NCBI RefSeq assembly: GCF_036195325.1
Contig: NZ_CP108101.1
Coordinates: 4,092,001 to 4,156,000 of the forward strand
Direction: 5' to 3'
DNA from: Streptomyces sp. NBC_00234
GTDB taxonomy: Bacteria; Actinomycetota; Actinomycetes; Streptomycetales; Streptomycetaceae
Length of the DNA stretch: 64,000 bases
Part shown: positions 44,696-52,909 of the stretch, piece by piece
Position numbering within the stretch: position 1 is the stretch's first letter
Layout: every line of letters starts with the position of its first letter
Position numbers and translations under genes: made by a program
Notes under the pieces: generated by a model
Told to the model about the DNA's origin: nothing
The model's database searches: none
What the model saw: only the letters and a program-made list of their open reading frames with translations

Positions 44696-46198
44696 ATGCC
44701 AAGCGCAGAAGACACGAGCGTGCACCAGGAGCGGCCCGTCGTACGGCCCACGCACCAGGACGAGATCGCCGCGGCCGGCAGCGAGCTGATCGGCGGGCGA
44801 GTGGGACGCCGGGCGCTGCTCGGCAGGAGCCCGCTGACACCTGTGCGTGTCATCGCGCTGGTCGCGATCGGGATGTTCGCGCTCGGCATGGTGCAGAAGA
44901 TCCCCTGCTACGAATGGGCCTGGTTCAGGGGCACCACCTCGCAGTACACGCACGCCTGCTACTCGGACATTCCGCACCTGTACATGGGGCGCGGCTTCGC
45001 CGAAGGGCTCGTGCCGTACTTCGACCGGCTCAGCGGCGACATGGAGTACCTCGAGTACCCGGTCCTGACCGGTCTGTTCATGCAGGTCGCCTCGTGGCTG
45101 ACGCTGACGCCCGACAGCGACCCCGTACAGCAGCGCGAGCAGATGTACTGGATGGTCAACGCGGGCATGCTGATGGTCTGCGCCGTCGTCGCCGCGGTGT
45201 GCGTCGCCCGTACGCACCGGCGCCGCCCCTGGGACGGTCTGCTGGTCGCCCTGGCGCCCGCCCTGGCGCTCACCGCCACGATCAACTGGGACCTGCTGGC
45301 CGTCGCCCTGACGGCCGCGGCGATGCTCATGTGGTCCCGGGGGCGTGCGCTCGCGTTCGGCATCCTCATCGGCCTGGCCACGGCCGCCAAGTTCTACCCC
45401 GCGCTCCTGCTCTGGCCGATTCTGCTGCTGTGCTGGCGGGCGGGGAAGTGGAGGGCGTTCTTCCATGCGGTGCTGGGCGCGGCGGCTGCCTGGCTGCTGG
45501 TCAATCTGCCCGTGATGGTGTTCGCCCCCGAAGGCTGGAAGAAGTTCTACACCTTCAACCAGGAACGGCCGCTCGACTTCGGGTCCTTCTGGCTGATCAT
45601 CACCCAGCGCACAGGCGTGGCCATCGACGTCGAGACGGTGAACGTGGGGTCGACGCTGCTGATGGTGGTGGCGGTCCTGGCGCTGGCGGTGCTGGCCCTG
45701 GTCGCCCCGCGCAGGCCGCGTTTCGCGCAGCTCGCGCTCCTGCTGGTCGCGGCCTTCGTCCTGACGAACAAGGTGTACTCGCCCCAGTACGTCCTCTGGC
45801 TCATTCCGCTCGTCGTGCTGGCCAGGCCGCGCTGGCGCGACTTCCTCATCTGGCAGGCGTGCGAATGCATGTACTTCCTGGGGATCTGGCTGTACCTCGC
45901 GTACACGACCAGCGGCGACAAGCACCAGGGGCTGCCCGAGGAGGGCTACCAGATCGCGATCGTCCTGCACCTGCTGGGAACGCTGTACATCTGCGCCGTC
46001 GTCGTCCGGGACATCCTCATGCCCGAACGCGATCCCGTACGGCGCGACGGATCCGACGATCCGTCCGGCGGTGTGCTCGACAACGCGCCGGACGTGTTCG
46101 TACTCGGAGAGGCGCCGCATCCGGCACGGCACGCGGCGCACGCGGTCGAGGGACCGCGGGTGGAGTGGGGCGCCGCGCGAGGACCGGCCACCGACTGA
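44696..46198 (+). CDS. GT87-type membrane glycosyltransferase
   Basis: 500 residues from ATG 44696 (alternative 44687; AGG spacing favours 44696). About 9-11 membrane helices with a first extracytoplasmic loop bearing DIPHLYMGRGFAEGLVPYFDRL and the GT87/GT-C motifs SPQYVLWLIPL near residue 370. The family contains polyprenyl-phosphate-mannose transferases such as PimE and MptC of mycobacteria. Here it should add a sugar from a lipid-linked donor outside the membrane; the exact substrate is not readable. Confidence 0.85.
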   Translation: MPSAEDTSVHQERPVVRPTHQDEIAAAGSELIGGRVGRRALLGRSPLTPVRVIALVAIGMFALGMVQKIPCYEWAWFRGTTSQYTHACYSDIPHLYMGRGFAEGLVPYFDRLSGDMEYLEYPVLTGLFMQVASWLTLTPDSDPVQQREQMYWMVNAGMLMVCAVVAAVCVARTHRRRPWDGLLVALAPALALTATINWDLLAVALTAAAMLMWSRGRALAFGILIGLATAAKFYPALLLWPILLLCWRAGKWRAFFHAVLGAAAAWLLVNLPVMVFAPEGWKKFYTFNQERPLDFGSFWLIITQRTGVAIDVETVNVGSTLLMVVAVLALAVLALVAPRRPRFAQLALLLVAAFVLTNKVYSPQYVLWLIPLVVLARPRWRDFLIWQACECMYFLGIWLYLAYTTSGDKHQGLPEEGYQIAIVLHLLGTLYICAVVVRDILMPERDPVRRDGSDDPSGGVLDNAPDVFVLGEAPHPARHAAHAVEGPRVEWGAARGPATD

Positions 46199-46222
46199 GG
46201 GCGGCGGGCCGGCCCTCCCGGA

Positions 46223-47254
46223 TCAGCGGTCGACGAGGCGGTCGAACTGGGTGGTCGTGTGGCGCAGGTGGGCCACCAGTTCGTCGCCGACCTTCGGCTC
46301 CTGGGCGTCCGACGGCACGAACAGGATCGACACCTGCATGTGCGGGGGCTCCGCGAACCAGCGCTGCTTGCCCGCCCAGACGAACGGCGAGAGATTCCGG
46401 TTGACCGTGGCCAGACCGGCGCGGGCCACCCCCTTCGCCCGCGGCATCACGCCGTGCAGGGCCTTGGGAGCCTCCAGGCCGACGCCGTGGGACGTACCGC
46501 CGGCCACGACGACCAGCCAGCCGTCGGAGGCCACCTTCTGCTGGCGGTAGCCGAAACGGTCACCCTTGACGACCGGCGTGACGTCGAGGACGGCGCCCCG
46601 GTACTCGGTCGCCTCGTGGTCGCCGAGCCAGAGCCGCGTACCGATACGGGCGCGGAAGCGGGTCTGCGGGAACTGCTGCTGCAGCCGCGCCAGTTCCTCG
46701 GCCCGCAGGTGGCTGACGAACATGGTGTGCAGCGGCAGCCTGGCCGCGCGCAGCCGGTCCATCCAGCCGATGACCTCTTCGACCGCGTCCGAGCCGTCCG
46801 TGCGGTCCAGCGGCAGGTGCAGGGCGAAGCCTTCGAGCCGTACGTCCTCGATGGCGGCGTGCAGCTGCCCCAGCTCCTCCTCCTTCACACCGTGGCGCTT
46901 CATCGAGCTCATGCACTCGATGACGACCCGGGCCCCGACGAGGGCGTGGACGCCGTCGACGGAGGAGACCGAACGGATGACACGGTCGGGGAGCGGCACC
47001 GGCTCCTCGCCCCGCCGGAAGGGGGTCAGGACGAGCAGGTCGCCGCTGAACCAGTCCTTGATACGAGCTGCCTCGTAGGTGGTTCCGACGGCGAGGGTGT
47101 CGGAGCCGAAGCGGATCGCCTCGTCGGCGAGCCGCTCGTGGCCGAAGCCGTAACCGTTGCCCTTGCAGACCGGTACGAGACCGGGGAACTGGTCGAGCAC
47201 GGACTTCTGGTGCGCCCGCCAGCGCGCGGTGTCTACGTAGAGGGAGAGCGCCAT
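46223..47254 (-). CDS. Alanine-racemase-like PLP enzyme
   Basis: 343 residues. N-terminal fold-III barrel with PLP lysine Lys31 (VCKGNGYGFGH, compare VKADAYGHG). Later segments MSSMKRHG, GTRLWLGDHEATEYR, KGDRFGYRQQ (possible catalytic Tyr) and GGTSHGVG match the racemase order, but the family motif GYADG is replaced by GTSHG. So it is a divergent Alr relative, not necessarily an alanine racemase. It is the next gene on the same strand as femX, 136 bases away, suggesting a role in peptidoglycan amino acids. Convergent with the GT87 gene. Confidence 0.75.
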   Translation of the reverse strand: MALSLYVDTARWRAHQKSVLDQFPGLVPVCKGNGYGFGHERLADEAIRFGSDTLAVGTTYEAARIKDWFSGDLLVLTPFRRGEEPVPLPDRVIRSVSSVDGVHALVGARVVIECMSSMKRHGVKEEELGQLHAAIEDVRLEGFALHLPLDRTDGSDAVEEVIGWMDRLRAARLPLHTMFVSHLRAEELARLQQQFPQTRFRARIGTRLWLGDHEATEYRGAVLDVTPVVKGDRFGYRQQKVASDGWLVVVAGGTSHGVGLEAPKALHGVMPRAKGVARAGLATVNRNLSPFVWAGKQRWFAEPPHMQVSILFVPSDAQEPKVGDELVAHLRHTTTQFDRLVDR

Positions 47255-47390
47255 GGCCGGCCCGGAACCTTTCTTGTGGCTGCGGTGTATCAGAGGTATG
47301 CGGAACGTACTGAAGCGTCCATTGAAGCGAACGGCACCGATTTCGGCAGCGGTGCCGGCCGCGCCGCCGGGATCGGCGGCGCGCTACGCG

Positions 47391-48509
47391 TCAGCGGCGC
47401 GACATGTAGATGTCGAGTGCCTTGTGCAGCAGCTTGTTGAGCGGGAAGTCCCACTCGCCGACGTACTCGACGGCCTCGCCGCCGGTGCCGACCTTGAACT
47501 GGATGAGGCCGAAGAGGTGATCGGTCTCGTCGAGCGAGTCGCTGATGCCGCGCAGGTCGTAGACCGTCGCGCCCATCGCGTACGAGTCGCGCAGCATGCG
47601 CCACTGCATCGCGTTCGAGGGCCGGACCTCGCGCCCGATGTTGTCGGACGCGCCGTACGAGTACCAGACGTGCCCGCCGACGACGAGCATCGTCGCCGCG
47701 GACAGGTTCACCCCGTTGTGCCGCGCGAAATACAGCCGCATGCGGTTGGGGTCCTCGGAGTTGAGGACCTTCCACATGCGCTGGAAGTAGGAGAGCGGGC
47801 GCGGGCGGAAGTGGTCACGCACAGCGGTGATCTCGTACAGCCGCTGCCATTCGGCGAGGTCCTCGTAGCTGCCCTGGACGACCTCGACACCGGCCTTGTC
47901 GGCCTTCTTGATGTTGCGGCGCCACAGCTGGTTGAAGCCCTTGAGGACGTCTTCGAGCGAGCGGTTGGCCAGCGGCACCTGGAAGACGTAGCGGGGCTGC
48001 ACGTCGCCGAAGCCGGCGCCGCCGTCCTCGCCCTGCTGCCAGCCCATCTTGCGCAGCCTGTCGGAGACCTCGAAGGCGCGGGGCTCGATGTGCGTGGCCT
48101 CGACGTCGCGCAGACGCTTCACATCGGGGTCCTGGATACCGGACTTGATGGCGGCCGAGTCCCAGCGCCTGATGACGACGGGCGGGCCCATCTTCACGGA
48201 GAAGGCGCCCTGCTGCTTGAGGTGGGCGAGCATCGGCTGGAGCCAGTCGTCCAGGTTCGGGGCGTACCAGTTGATGACCGGGCCCTCGGGGAGGTACGCG
48301 AGATACCGCTTGATCTTGGGCAGCTGGCGGTACAGGACCAAGCCGGCGCCGACCATCTCGCCGCTCTTGTCGAACCATCCGAGGTTCTCCGAGCGCCATT
48401 CGGTCTTCACGTCAGCCCACGCCGGGACCTGGCAGTGACTGGCCGAGGGCAGGCTCTGGATGTACGCCAGATGCTGTTCTCGGCTGATGGTCCTCAGGGT
48501 CAGGCTCAT
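47391..48509 (-). CDS. femX: Peptidoglycan bridge-forming glycyltransferase (FemX)
   Basis: 372 residues, a FemABX-family enzyme made of two GNAT-like halves (KMGPPVVIRRW; PRYVFQVPLANRSLEDVLKGF; NAMQWRMLRDSYAMGATVYDLRG). It transfers glycine from Gly-tRNA to the lysine/DAP of lipid II. Streptomyces wall has LL-DAP with a single Gly bridge, which fits. Start ATG 48509 with GAGGAGC upstream. Confidence 0.93.
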   Translation of the reverse strand: MSLTLRTISREQHLAYIQSLPSASHCQVPAWADVKTEWRSENLGWFDKSGEMVGAGLVLYRQLPKIKRYLAYLPEGPVINWYAPNLDDWLQPMLAHLKQQGAFSVKMGPPVVIRRWDSAAIKSGIQDPDVKRLRDVEATHIEPRAFEVSDRLRKMGWQQGEDGGAGFGDVQPRYVFQVPLANRSLEDVLKGFNQLWRRNIKKADKAGVEVVQGSYEDLAEWQRLYEITAVRDHFRPRPLSYFQRMWKVLNSEDPNRMRLYFARHNGVNLSAATMLVVGGHVWYSYGASDNIGREVRPSNAMQWRMLRDSYAMGATVYDLRGISDSLDETDHLFGLIQFKVGTGGEAVEYVGEWDFPLNKLLHKALDIYMSRR

Positions 48510-48639
48510 GCGGGGCGCTCCTCGGCAGGTGTGTCCCCATCGGTCAGGGGCTCCGGCTCTCGCGCCGAAGCCTACTGTGACCGAGGAGCGCCCGTTCTGG
48601 CACTACGGGACCGGGCTCGGCACCCGGGCTGGATACCCC

Positions 48640-48954
48640 TCAGGTGATCAGGCCGCCGAAGAGGCCCCCGTGGGACATGCCGAGGTAGAACCCAATGGCC
48701 GACGCGCCGAGCCCGACGATCAGCGGGAACCTCTCGCGTGTGGTCACCGAGACGAACTGCCCGTAGGCACCCGTAAGGATTCCGATCAGTCCGGCCCACG
48801 AGCTGATCAGGTGCAGGTTGTGGAACATCGCCGTCACGAAGGCGACGGCACCCAGCACCAGGGTCACCGCCACGAGGGCGTCCTGGAGTGGATGAGCCTT
48901 GCCGTCCGTGGCGAGAAGGGAAACCGAAGAGCGGGGTCGCATTGCGTGTGCCAT
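48640..48954 (-). CDS. Small three-helix membrane protein (unknown)
   Basis: 104 residues from ATG 48954, AGGAGG SD. Three or four hydrophobic helices (DALVAVTLVLGAVAFVTAM; LISSWAGLIGILTGAYGQF; FPLIVGLGASAIGFYLG). No catalytic motif. It is a conserved-looking membrane protein between femX and the rpsF operon; I do not know the family name. Confidence 0.75.
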   Translation of the reverse strand: MAHAMRPRSSVSLLATDGKAHPLQDALVAVTLVLGAVAFVTAMFHNLHLISSWAGLIGILTGAYGQFVSVTTRERFPLIVGLGASAIGFYLGMSHGGLFGGLIT

Positions 48955-49233
48955 GGAGAACCTCCTGGCTTGAAGGCGGCGCACTGTAGCGCCGCTCACA
49001 CCCGATGTGTACAGATTGCGTCTCCTGAGCACCGGATTTCAACCGGAAGCCCCTCTGCGGGTAGTCTGGACGGTCTGCACCTGTGTCTGCCCTGAGCCGG
49101 TTCGACAGCTCCCTCTCCATGGAGGGCGTTGTCAGTGGCGGCTGTTTTACTCGGGGACACATGTGCTTACGCATCACGACCCTCCTGCCACGGAACGACC
49201 GTGGCCGCTGAGTCCAAAGGAGGTGGGTTCCAC
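48955..49233 (+). promoter_or_regulatory. rpsF operon leader (possible S6:S18 autoregulatory element)
   Basis: About 280 bases between the divergent membrane-protein gene and rpsF. Just before the SD is a hairpin CCACGG-AACGA-CCGTGG (49188-49204), followed by CCGCTGAG. In other bacteria an S6:S18-binding RNA motif with an exposed CCG sits here, mimicking 16S helix 22. The match here is by eye and weak. Confidence 0.3.
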
Positions 49234-49524
49234 ATGCGTCACTACGAGGTGATGGTCATCCTCGACCCCGATCTCGAGGAGCGCGCTGTCTCCCCGTTGA
49301 TCGAGAACTTCCTCTCCGTCGTCCGTGAGGGCAACGGAAAGGTTGAGAAGGTCGACACCTGGGGCCGTCGTCGTCTCTCTTACGAGATCAAGAAGAAGCC
49401 TGAGGGCATCTACTCGGTCATCGACCTGCAGGCAGAGCCCGCAGTCGTCAAGGAGCTCGACCGACAGATGAACCTGAACGAGTCGGTCCTCCGGACCAAG
49501 GTCCTCCGCCCCGAGACCCACTGA
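49234..49524 (+). CDS. rpsF: 30S ribosomal protein S6
   Basis: 96 residues from ATG 49234 after the near-perfect SD AAAGGAGGTGGG; 35 upstream codons are excluded. Start [19 protein letters not shown] and [16 protein letters not shown] are S6 signatures. S6 pairs with S18 on 16S rRNA. First gene of rpsF-ssb-rpsR-rplI. Confidence 0.97.
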
Positions 49525-49598
49525 GCTTCTAGCTCAGAGGTCATCGGGTCCGAGTAGCAGCAAGCAGCCAGAAGCAATCCCCGCCGAGAGGTTCACCC

Positions 49599-50228
49599 AT
49601 GGCAGGCGAGACCGTCATCACGGTCGTCGGCAATCTCGTCGACGACCCCGAGCTGCGCTTCACCCCGTCCGGTGCGGCGGTCGCGAAGTTCCGTGTCGCG
49701 TCCACTCCCCGCATCTTCGACCGTCAGACCAATGAGTGGAAGGACGGTGAGGGCCTGTTCCTCACCTGCTCGGTCTGGCGTCAGGCGGCGGAGAACGTCG
49801 CGGAGTCGCTCCAGCGAGGCATGCGCGTCGTCGTGCAGGGCCGGCTGAAGCAGCGGTCCTACGAAGACCGTGAGGGCGTCAAGCGCACGGTCTACGAGCT
49901 GGACGTCGAGGAAGTCGGCCCCAGCCTGAAGAGCGCCACGGCCAAGGTCACCAAGACCACGGGTCGCGGTGGCCAGGGCCAGGGCGGCCAGGGTGGATAC
50001 GGCGGTGGCCAGCAGGGCGGCGGCAACTGGGGCGGCGGTCCCGGTGCCGGCGGCCAGCAGGGCGGCGGCGGTGCTCCCGCCGACGACCCGTGGGCCACCA
50101 GCGCGCCGGCCGGCGGCCAGCAAGGCGGGGGTCAGCAGGGCGGCGGAGGCAACTGGGGCGGAAGCTCCGGTGGCTCCGGCGGATCTGCTGGTTCCGGCGG
50201 CGGCTACTCGGACGAGCCGCCCTTCTAG
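49599..50228 (+). CDS. ssb: Single-stranded DNA-binding protein
   Basis: 209 residues. OB-fold at 1-115 (NLVDDPELRFTPSGAAVAKFRVAST), then a Gly/Gln-rich disordered linker (GGQQGGGNWGG) and the acidic tip YSDEPPF that recruits partner proteins. It binds and coats single strands in the essential operon with S6 and S18. Confidence 0.96.
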   Translation: MAGETVITVVGNLVDDPELRFTPSGAAVAKFRVASTPRIFDRQTNEWKDGEGLFLTCSVWRQAAENVAESLQRGMRVVVQGRLKQRSYEDREGVKRTVYELDVEEVGPSLKSATAKVTKTTGRGGQGQGGQGGYGGGQQGGGNWGGGPGAGGQQGGGGAPADDPWATSAPAGGQQGGGQQGGGGNWGGSSGGSGGSAGSGGGYSDEPPF

Positions 50229-50271
50229 GGCAGCTCGTACCCCCACTTCTTGATCACACAGGAGAAACACC

Positions 50272-50508
50272 ATGGCGAAGCCGCCTGTGCGCAAGCCTAA
50301 GAAGAAGGTCTGCGCGTTCTGCAAGGACAAGACCCAGTACGTGGACTACAAGGACACGAACATGCTGCGGAAGTTCATTTCCGACCGTGGCAAGATCCGT
50401 GCCCGCCGCGTCACCGGCAACTGCACGCAGCACCAGCGTGACGTCGCCACGGCTGTCAAGAACAGCCGTGAGATGGCGCTGCTGCCCTACACGTCCACCG
50501 CGCGATAA
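50272..50508 (+). CDS. rpsR: 30S ribosomal protein S18 (zinc-binding form)
   Basis: 78 residues. N-terminal CAFCKDK and GNCTQHQ supply Cys/His zinc ligands, so this is the C+ type, unlike the Zn-free paralogue carried in some Streptomyces. SD AGGAGAAAC. Forms the S6-S18 heterodimer. Confidence 0.96.
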   Translation: MAKPPVRKPKKKVCAFCKDKTQYVDYKDTNMLRKFISDRGKIRARRVTGNCTQHQRDVATAVKNSREMALLPYTSTAR

Positions 50509-50526
50509 GGGAAGGGTGACCGAATC

Positions 50527-50973
50527 ATGAAGATCATCCTCACCCACGAGGTCTCCGGCCTCGGTGCTGCAGGCGACGTCGTTGACGTCAAGGACGGGTA
50601 CGCCCGTAACTACCTGGTTCCGCGTGGCTTTGCCATCCGCTGGACCAAGGGTGGCGAGAAGGACGTGGCGCAGATCCGCCGCGCCCGCAAGATCCACGAG
50701 ATCGCGACGATCGAGCAGGCCAACGAGATCAAGGCCAAGCTCGAGGCCGTCAAGGTTCGTCTGGCTGTTCGCTCCGGCGACGCCGGCCGTCTCTTCGGCT
50801 CCGTCACCCCGGCCGACATCGCTTCGGCGATCAAGGCTGCCGGTGGTCCGGACGTCGACAAGCGTCGCGTTGAGCTCGGCTCGGCGATCAAGACGCTCGG
50901 CGGACACCAGGTGTCCGTGCGTCTGCACCCCGAGGTCGCTGCGAAGCTCGGCATCGAGGTCGTTGCTGCCTAA
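50527..50973 (+). CDS. rplI: 50S ribosomal protein L9
   Basis: 148 residues, the standard length. N-terminal MKIILTHEVSGLGAAGDVVDVKDGYARNYLVP and a long central helix. Last gene of the operon; the terminator follows. Confidence 0.97.
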   Translation: MKIILTHEVSGLGAAGDVVDVKDGYARNYLVPRGFAIRWTKGGEKDVAQIRRARKIHEIATIEQANEIKAKLEAVKVRLAVRSGDAGRLFGSVTPADIASAIKAAGGPDVDKRRVELGSAIKTLGGHQVSVRLHPEVAAKLGIEVVAA

Positions 50974-50997
50974 GGGCACAGCTCATCAGAGCTAGGT

Positions 50998-51028
50998 GAA
51001 GGGCCGCACCCCACGGGTGCGGCCCTTC
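50998..51028 (+). terminator. rplI terminator
   Basis: A 14-bp stem GAAGGGCCGCACCC / GGGTGCGGCCCTTC around CAC. Ends the rpsF operon. Confidence 0.92.
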
Positions 51029-51049
51029 GTCGTTCCCGGATTTCTTGCG

Positions 51050-51081
51050 GATGGGTCTGTTTCACGTGAAACAGACCCGTC
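51050..51081. terminator. Palindrome with parS at the MATE gene 3' end
   Basis: Arms GGGTCTGTTTCAC and its complement (51053-51065, 51066-51078) plus two flanking pairs. It lies 32 bases past the stop of the minus-strand MATE gene. Confidence 0.65.
51059..51072. other. parS site
   Basis: Perfect GTTTCACGTGAAAC, centre of the palindrome at 51050-51081, between convergent rplI and MATE genes. Confidence 0.95.
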
Positions 51082-51112
51082 GGCCGTTGCTCGGCCTCGT
51101 CGCGGAGGTCCC

Positions 51113-52450
51113 TCAGCGGGTCGCGCCGGTGACGATCCACCGTCCCGAGCGGGCGCGCAGCCAGAGCGTCACCAGCCGGACGGTCATCATCAAGGTCATC
51201 GCCCACCAGAGAGCCGTGAGGCCACCGCCGAACGTGGGGACCAGGAGAGCGACCGGAGCGAACACGGCGAGGGTCAACAGCATCGCCCAGGCGAGATAGC
51301 GGCCGTCCCCGGCTCCCATCAGAACGCCGTCCAGGACGAAGACCACTCCGGCGATCGGTTGCGAGAGCGCCACCACGAGCAGGGCGGGGAGCAGTGTGTC
51401 CTGTACGGACTCGTCGCTGGTGAAGAGTGGGATGAACAGGGGCCGCGCGACCACGATCAGTACGCCGAGCACCACGCCGGACATGATTCCCCACTGGACC
51501 ATGCGGCGGCATGCCTCGCGTGCGCCCTTGGCGTCGTTCGCGCCGAGATAGCGCCCGATGATGGCCTGTCCCGCGATGGCGATGGCGTCGAGGGCGAAGG
51601 CCGTGAGGCTCCACAGCGAAAGGATGATCTGGTGGGCGGCGATGTCCGTGTCGCCGAGACGGGCCGCGACGGCGGTGGCGATCATCAGGACTGAGCGCAG
51701 CGACAGCGTACGGACCAGCAGGGGCACACCCGCTTGTGCGCTGGCTCTGATGCCTGCGGCGTCCGGGCGCAGGGAAGCTCCGTGGCGCCTGGCGCCGCGT
51801 ACGACCACGACGAGATAGGCGGCGGCCATGCCGACCTGGGCGATCACGGTTCCCCAGGCGGATCCGGCGATGCCGAGGCCAGCGCCGTAGACGAGTACCG
51901 CGTTGAGCACGCCGTTGGCGGCGAAACCGCCGATGGCGACATAGAGCGGCGTCCTGGTGTCCTGGAGGCCGCGCAGTACACCCGTCGCCGCGAGGACGAC
52001 CAGCATGGCGGGGATGCCGAGGCTGGAGATGCGCAGATACGTGGTCGCGTAGGGAGCCGCGGTATCGGAGGCGCCGAACACGTCCACGAGCCAGGGTGCC
52101 GAAGGGAGCGCGACGGCGACGACGGCGGCCCCGAGCAGCAGCGCCAGCCAGATCCCGTCCATGCCCTGGCGGATCGCGGACGGCAGGTCCCCCGCGCCGA
52201 CCCGGCGGGCCACGGCCGCCGTGGTGGCGTACGCGAGGAAGACGAAGACACTCACGGAGGTCATGAGCAAGGCTGCGGCGACGCCCAGACCGGCCAGCTG
52301 GGGCGTCCCGAGGTGGCCGACGATGGCGCTGTCGACCATCACGAAAAGGGGCTCGGCGACGAGTGCGCCGAAGGCGGGAACGGCGAGGGCGATGATCTCG
52401 CGGTCGTGCCGTCGGCGGCTGAGAGCGGTCGTCGCGGGGGCCTTGGTCAT
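51113..52450 (-). CDS. MATE-family efflux transporter
   Basis: 445 residues from ATG 52450. Twelve membrane helices with the two-fold MATE pattern (MVDSAIVGHLGTPQLAGLGVA; FALDAIAIAGQAIIGRYLGANDAKGA). Exports cationic compounds with a Na+ or H+ gradient; substrate not predictable. No good SD. Confidence 0.93.
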   Translation of the reverse strand: MTKAPATTALSRRRHDREIIALAVPAFGALVAEPLFVMVDSAIVGHLGTPQLAGLGVAAALLMTSVSVFVFLAYATTAAVARRVGAGDLPSAIRQGMDGIWLALLLGAAVVAVALPSAPWLVDVFGASDTAAPYATTYLRISSLGIPAMLVVLAATGVLRGLQDTRTPLYVAIGGFAANGVLNAVLVYGAGLGIAGSAWGTVIAQVGMAAAYLVVVVRGARRHGASLRPDAAGIRASAQAGVPLLVRTLSLRSVLMIATAVAARLGDTDIAAHQIILSLWSLTAFALDAIAIAGQAIIGRYLGANDAKGAREACRRMVQWGIMSGVVLGVLIVVARPLFIPLFTSDESVQDTLLPALLVVALSQPIAGVVFVLDGVLMGAGDGRYLAWAMLLTLAVFAPVALLVPTFGGGLTALWWAMTLMMTVRLVTLWLRARSGRWIVTGATR

Positions 52451-52909
52451 GGGGGCCAATCTAATCTTCCACAGGTAAGAGATGCAATGCCGCTGCACTC
52501 CTTACTTTCGTCACCGTCCGGAGTTCGGCTGTGCACCGTTTGCCGTGATCTTGATCTGAGGGCAAAAGAATTTCTCCCCCACAAGCGGTGGATGGAGAAA
52601 CGCCAGGTCAGGGCGCTGGTGCGTGGGGCGGTATGAGTTTGTCCACAGTGCTGTCCCCCGCTCCGTGCACAGGTTCCGAGGAGTTCTCCACAGCATCTGG
52701 CCCGTCGTCCACATGCCCTGTGGATAACCAGATTGGCTGACGGTGCTGAGCGGCCTACCGTGGTCCGGCGCCCGCACTCCGTCATGGCCTTGGAAACCTG
52801 CAGAACTCTTCGTGCCGGAACCGGAGTCGGGCGTCTTGTTTGTCGGTGCCGTGCCGTAAGAAAGAGTGGCACGGCTAGGTCCGCGAAGCGGACGGGAGGA
52901 GGTGGCCGG
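52451..52909. other. dnaB upstream region with DnaA-box cluster and hairpin
   Basis: No gene in this 459-base spacer. Within 90 bases are four DnaA-type 9-mers: TTGTCCACA (52639-52647, perfect), TTCTCCACA (52684-52692), TCGTCCACA (52705-52713) and TGTGGATAA (52719-52727, perfect on minus). An 8-bp hairpin GCCGTGCC/GGCACGGC (52848-52855, 52868-52875) precedes the dnaB SD. Confidence 0.7.

Noticed and set aside
41937..44840. A 967-codon minus-strand frame opposite the PBP
   Set aside because: Shadow; the PBP has all catalytic motifs.
49129..49233. 35-residue N-terminal extension of S6
   Set aside because: S6 starts at MRHYEV with a near-perfect SD; the extension is leader RNA.
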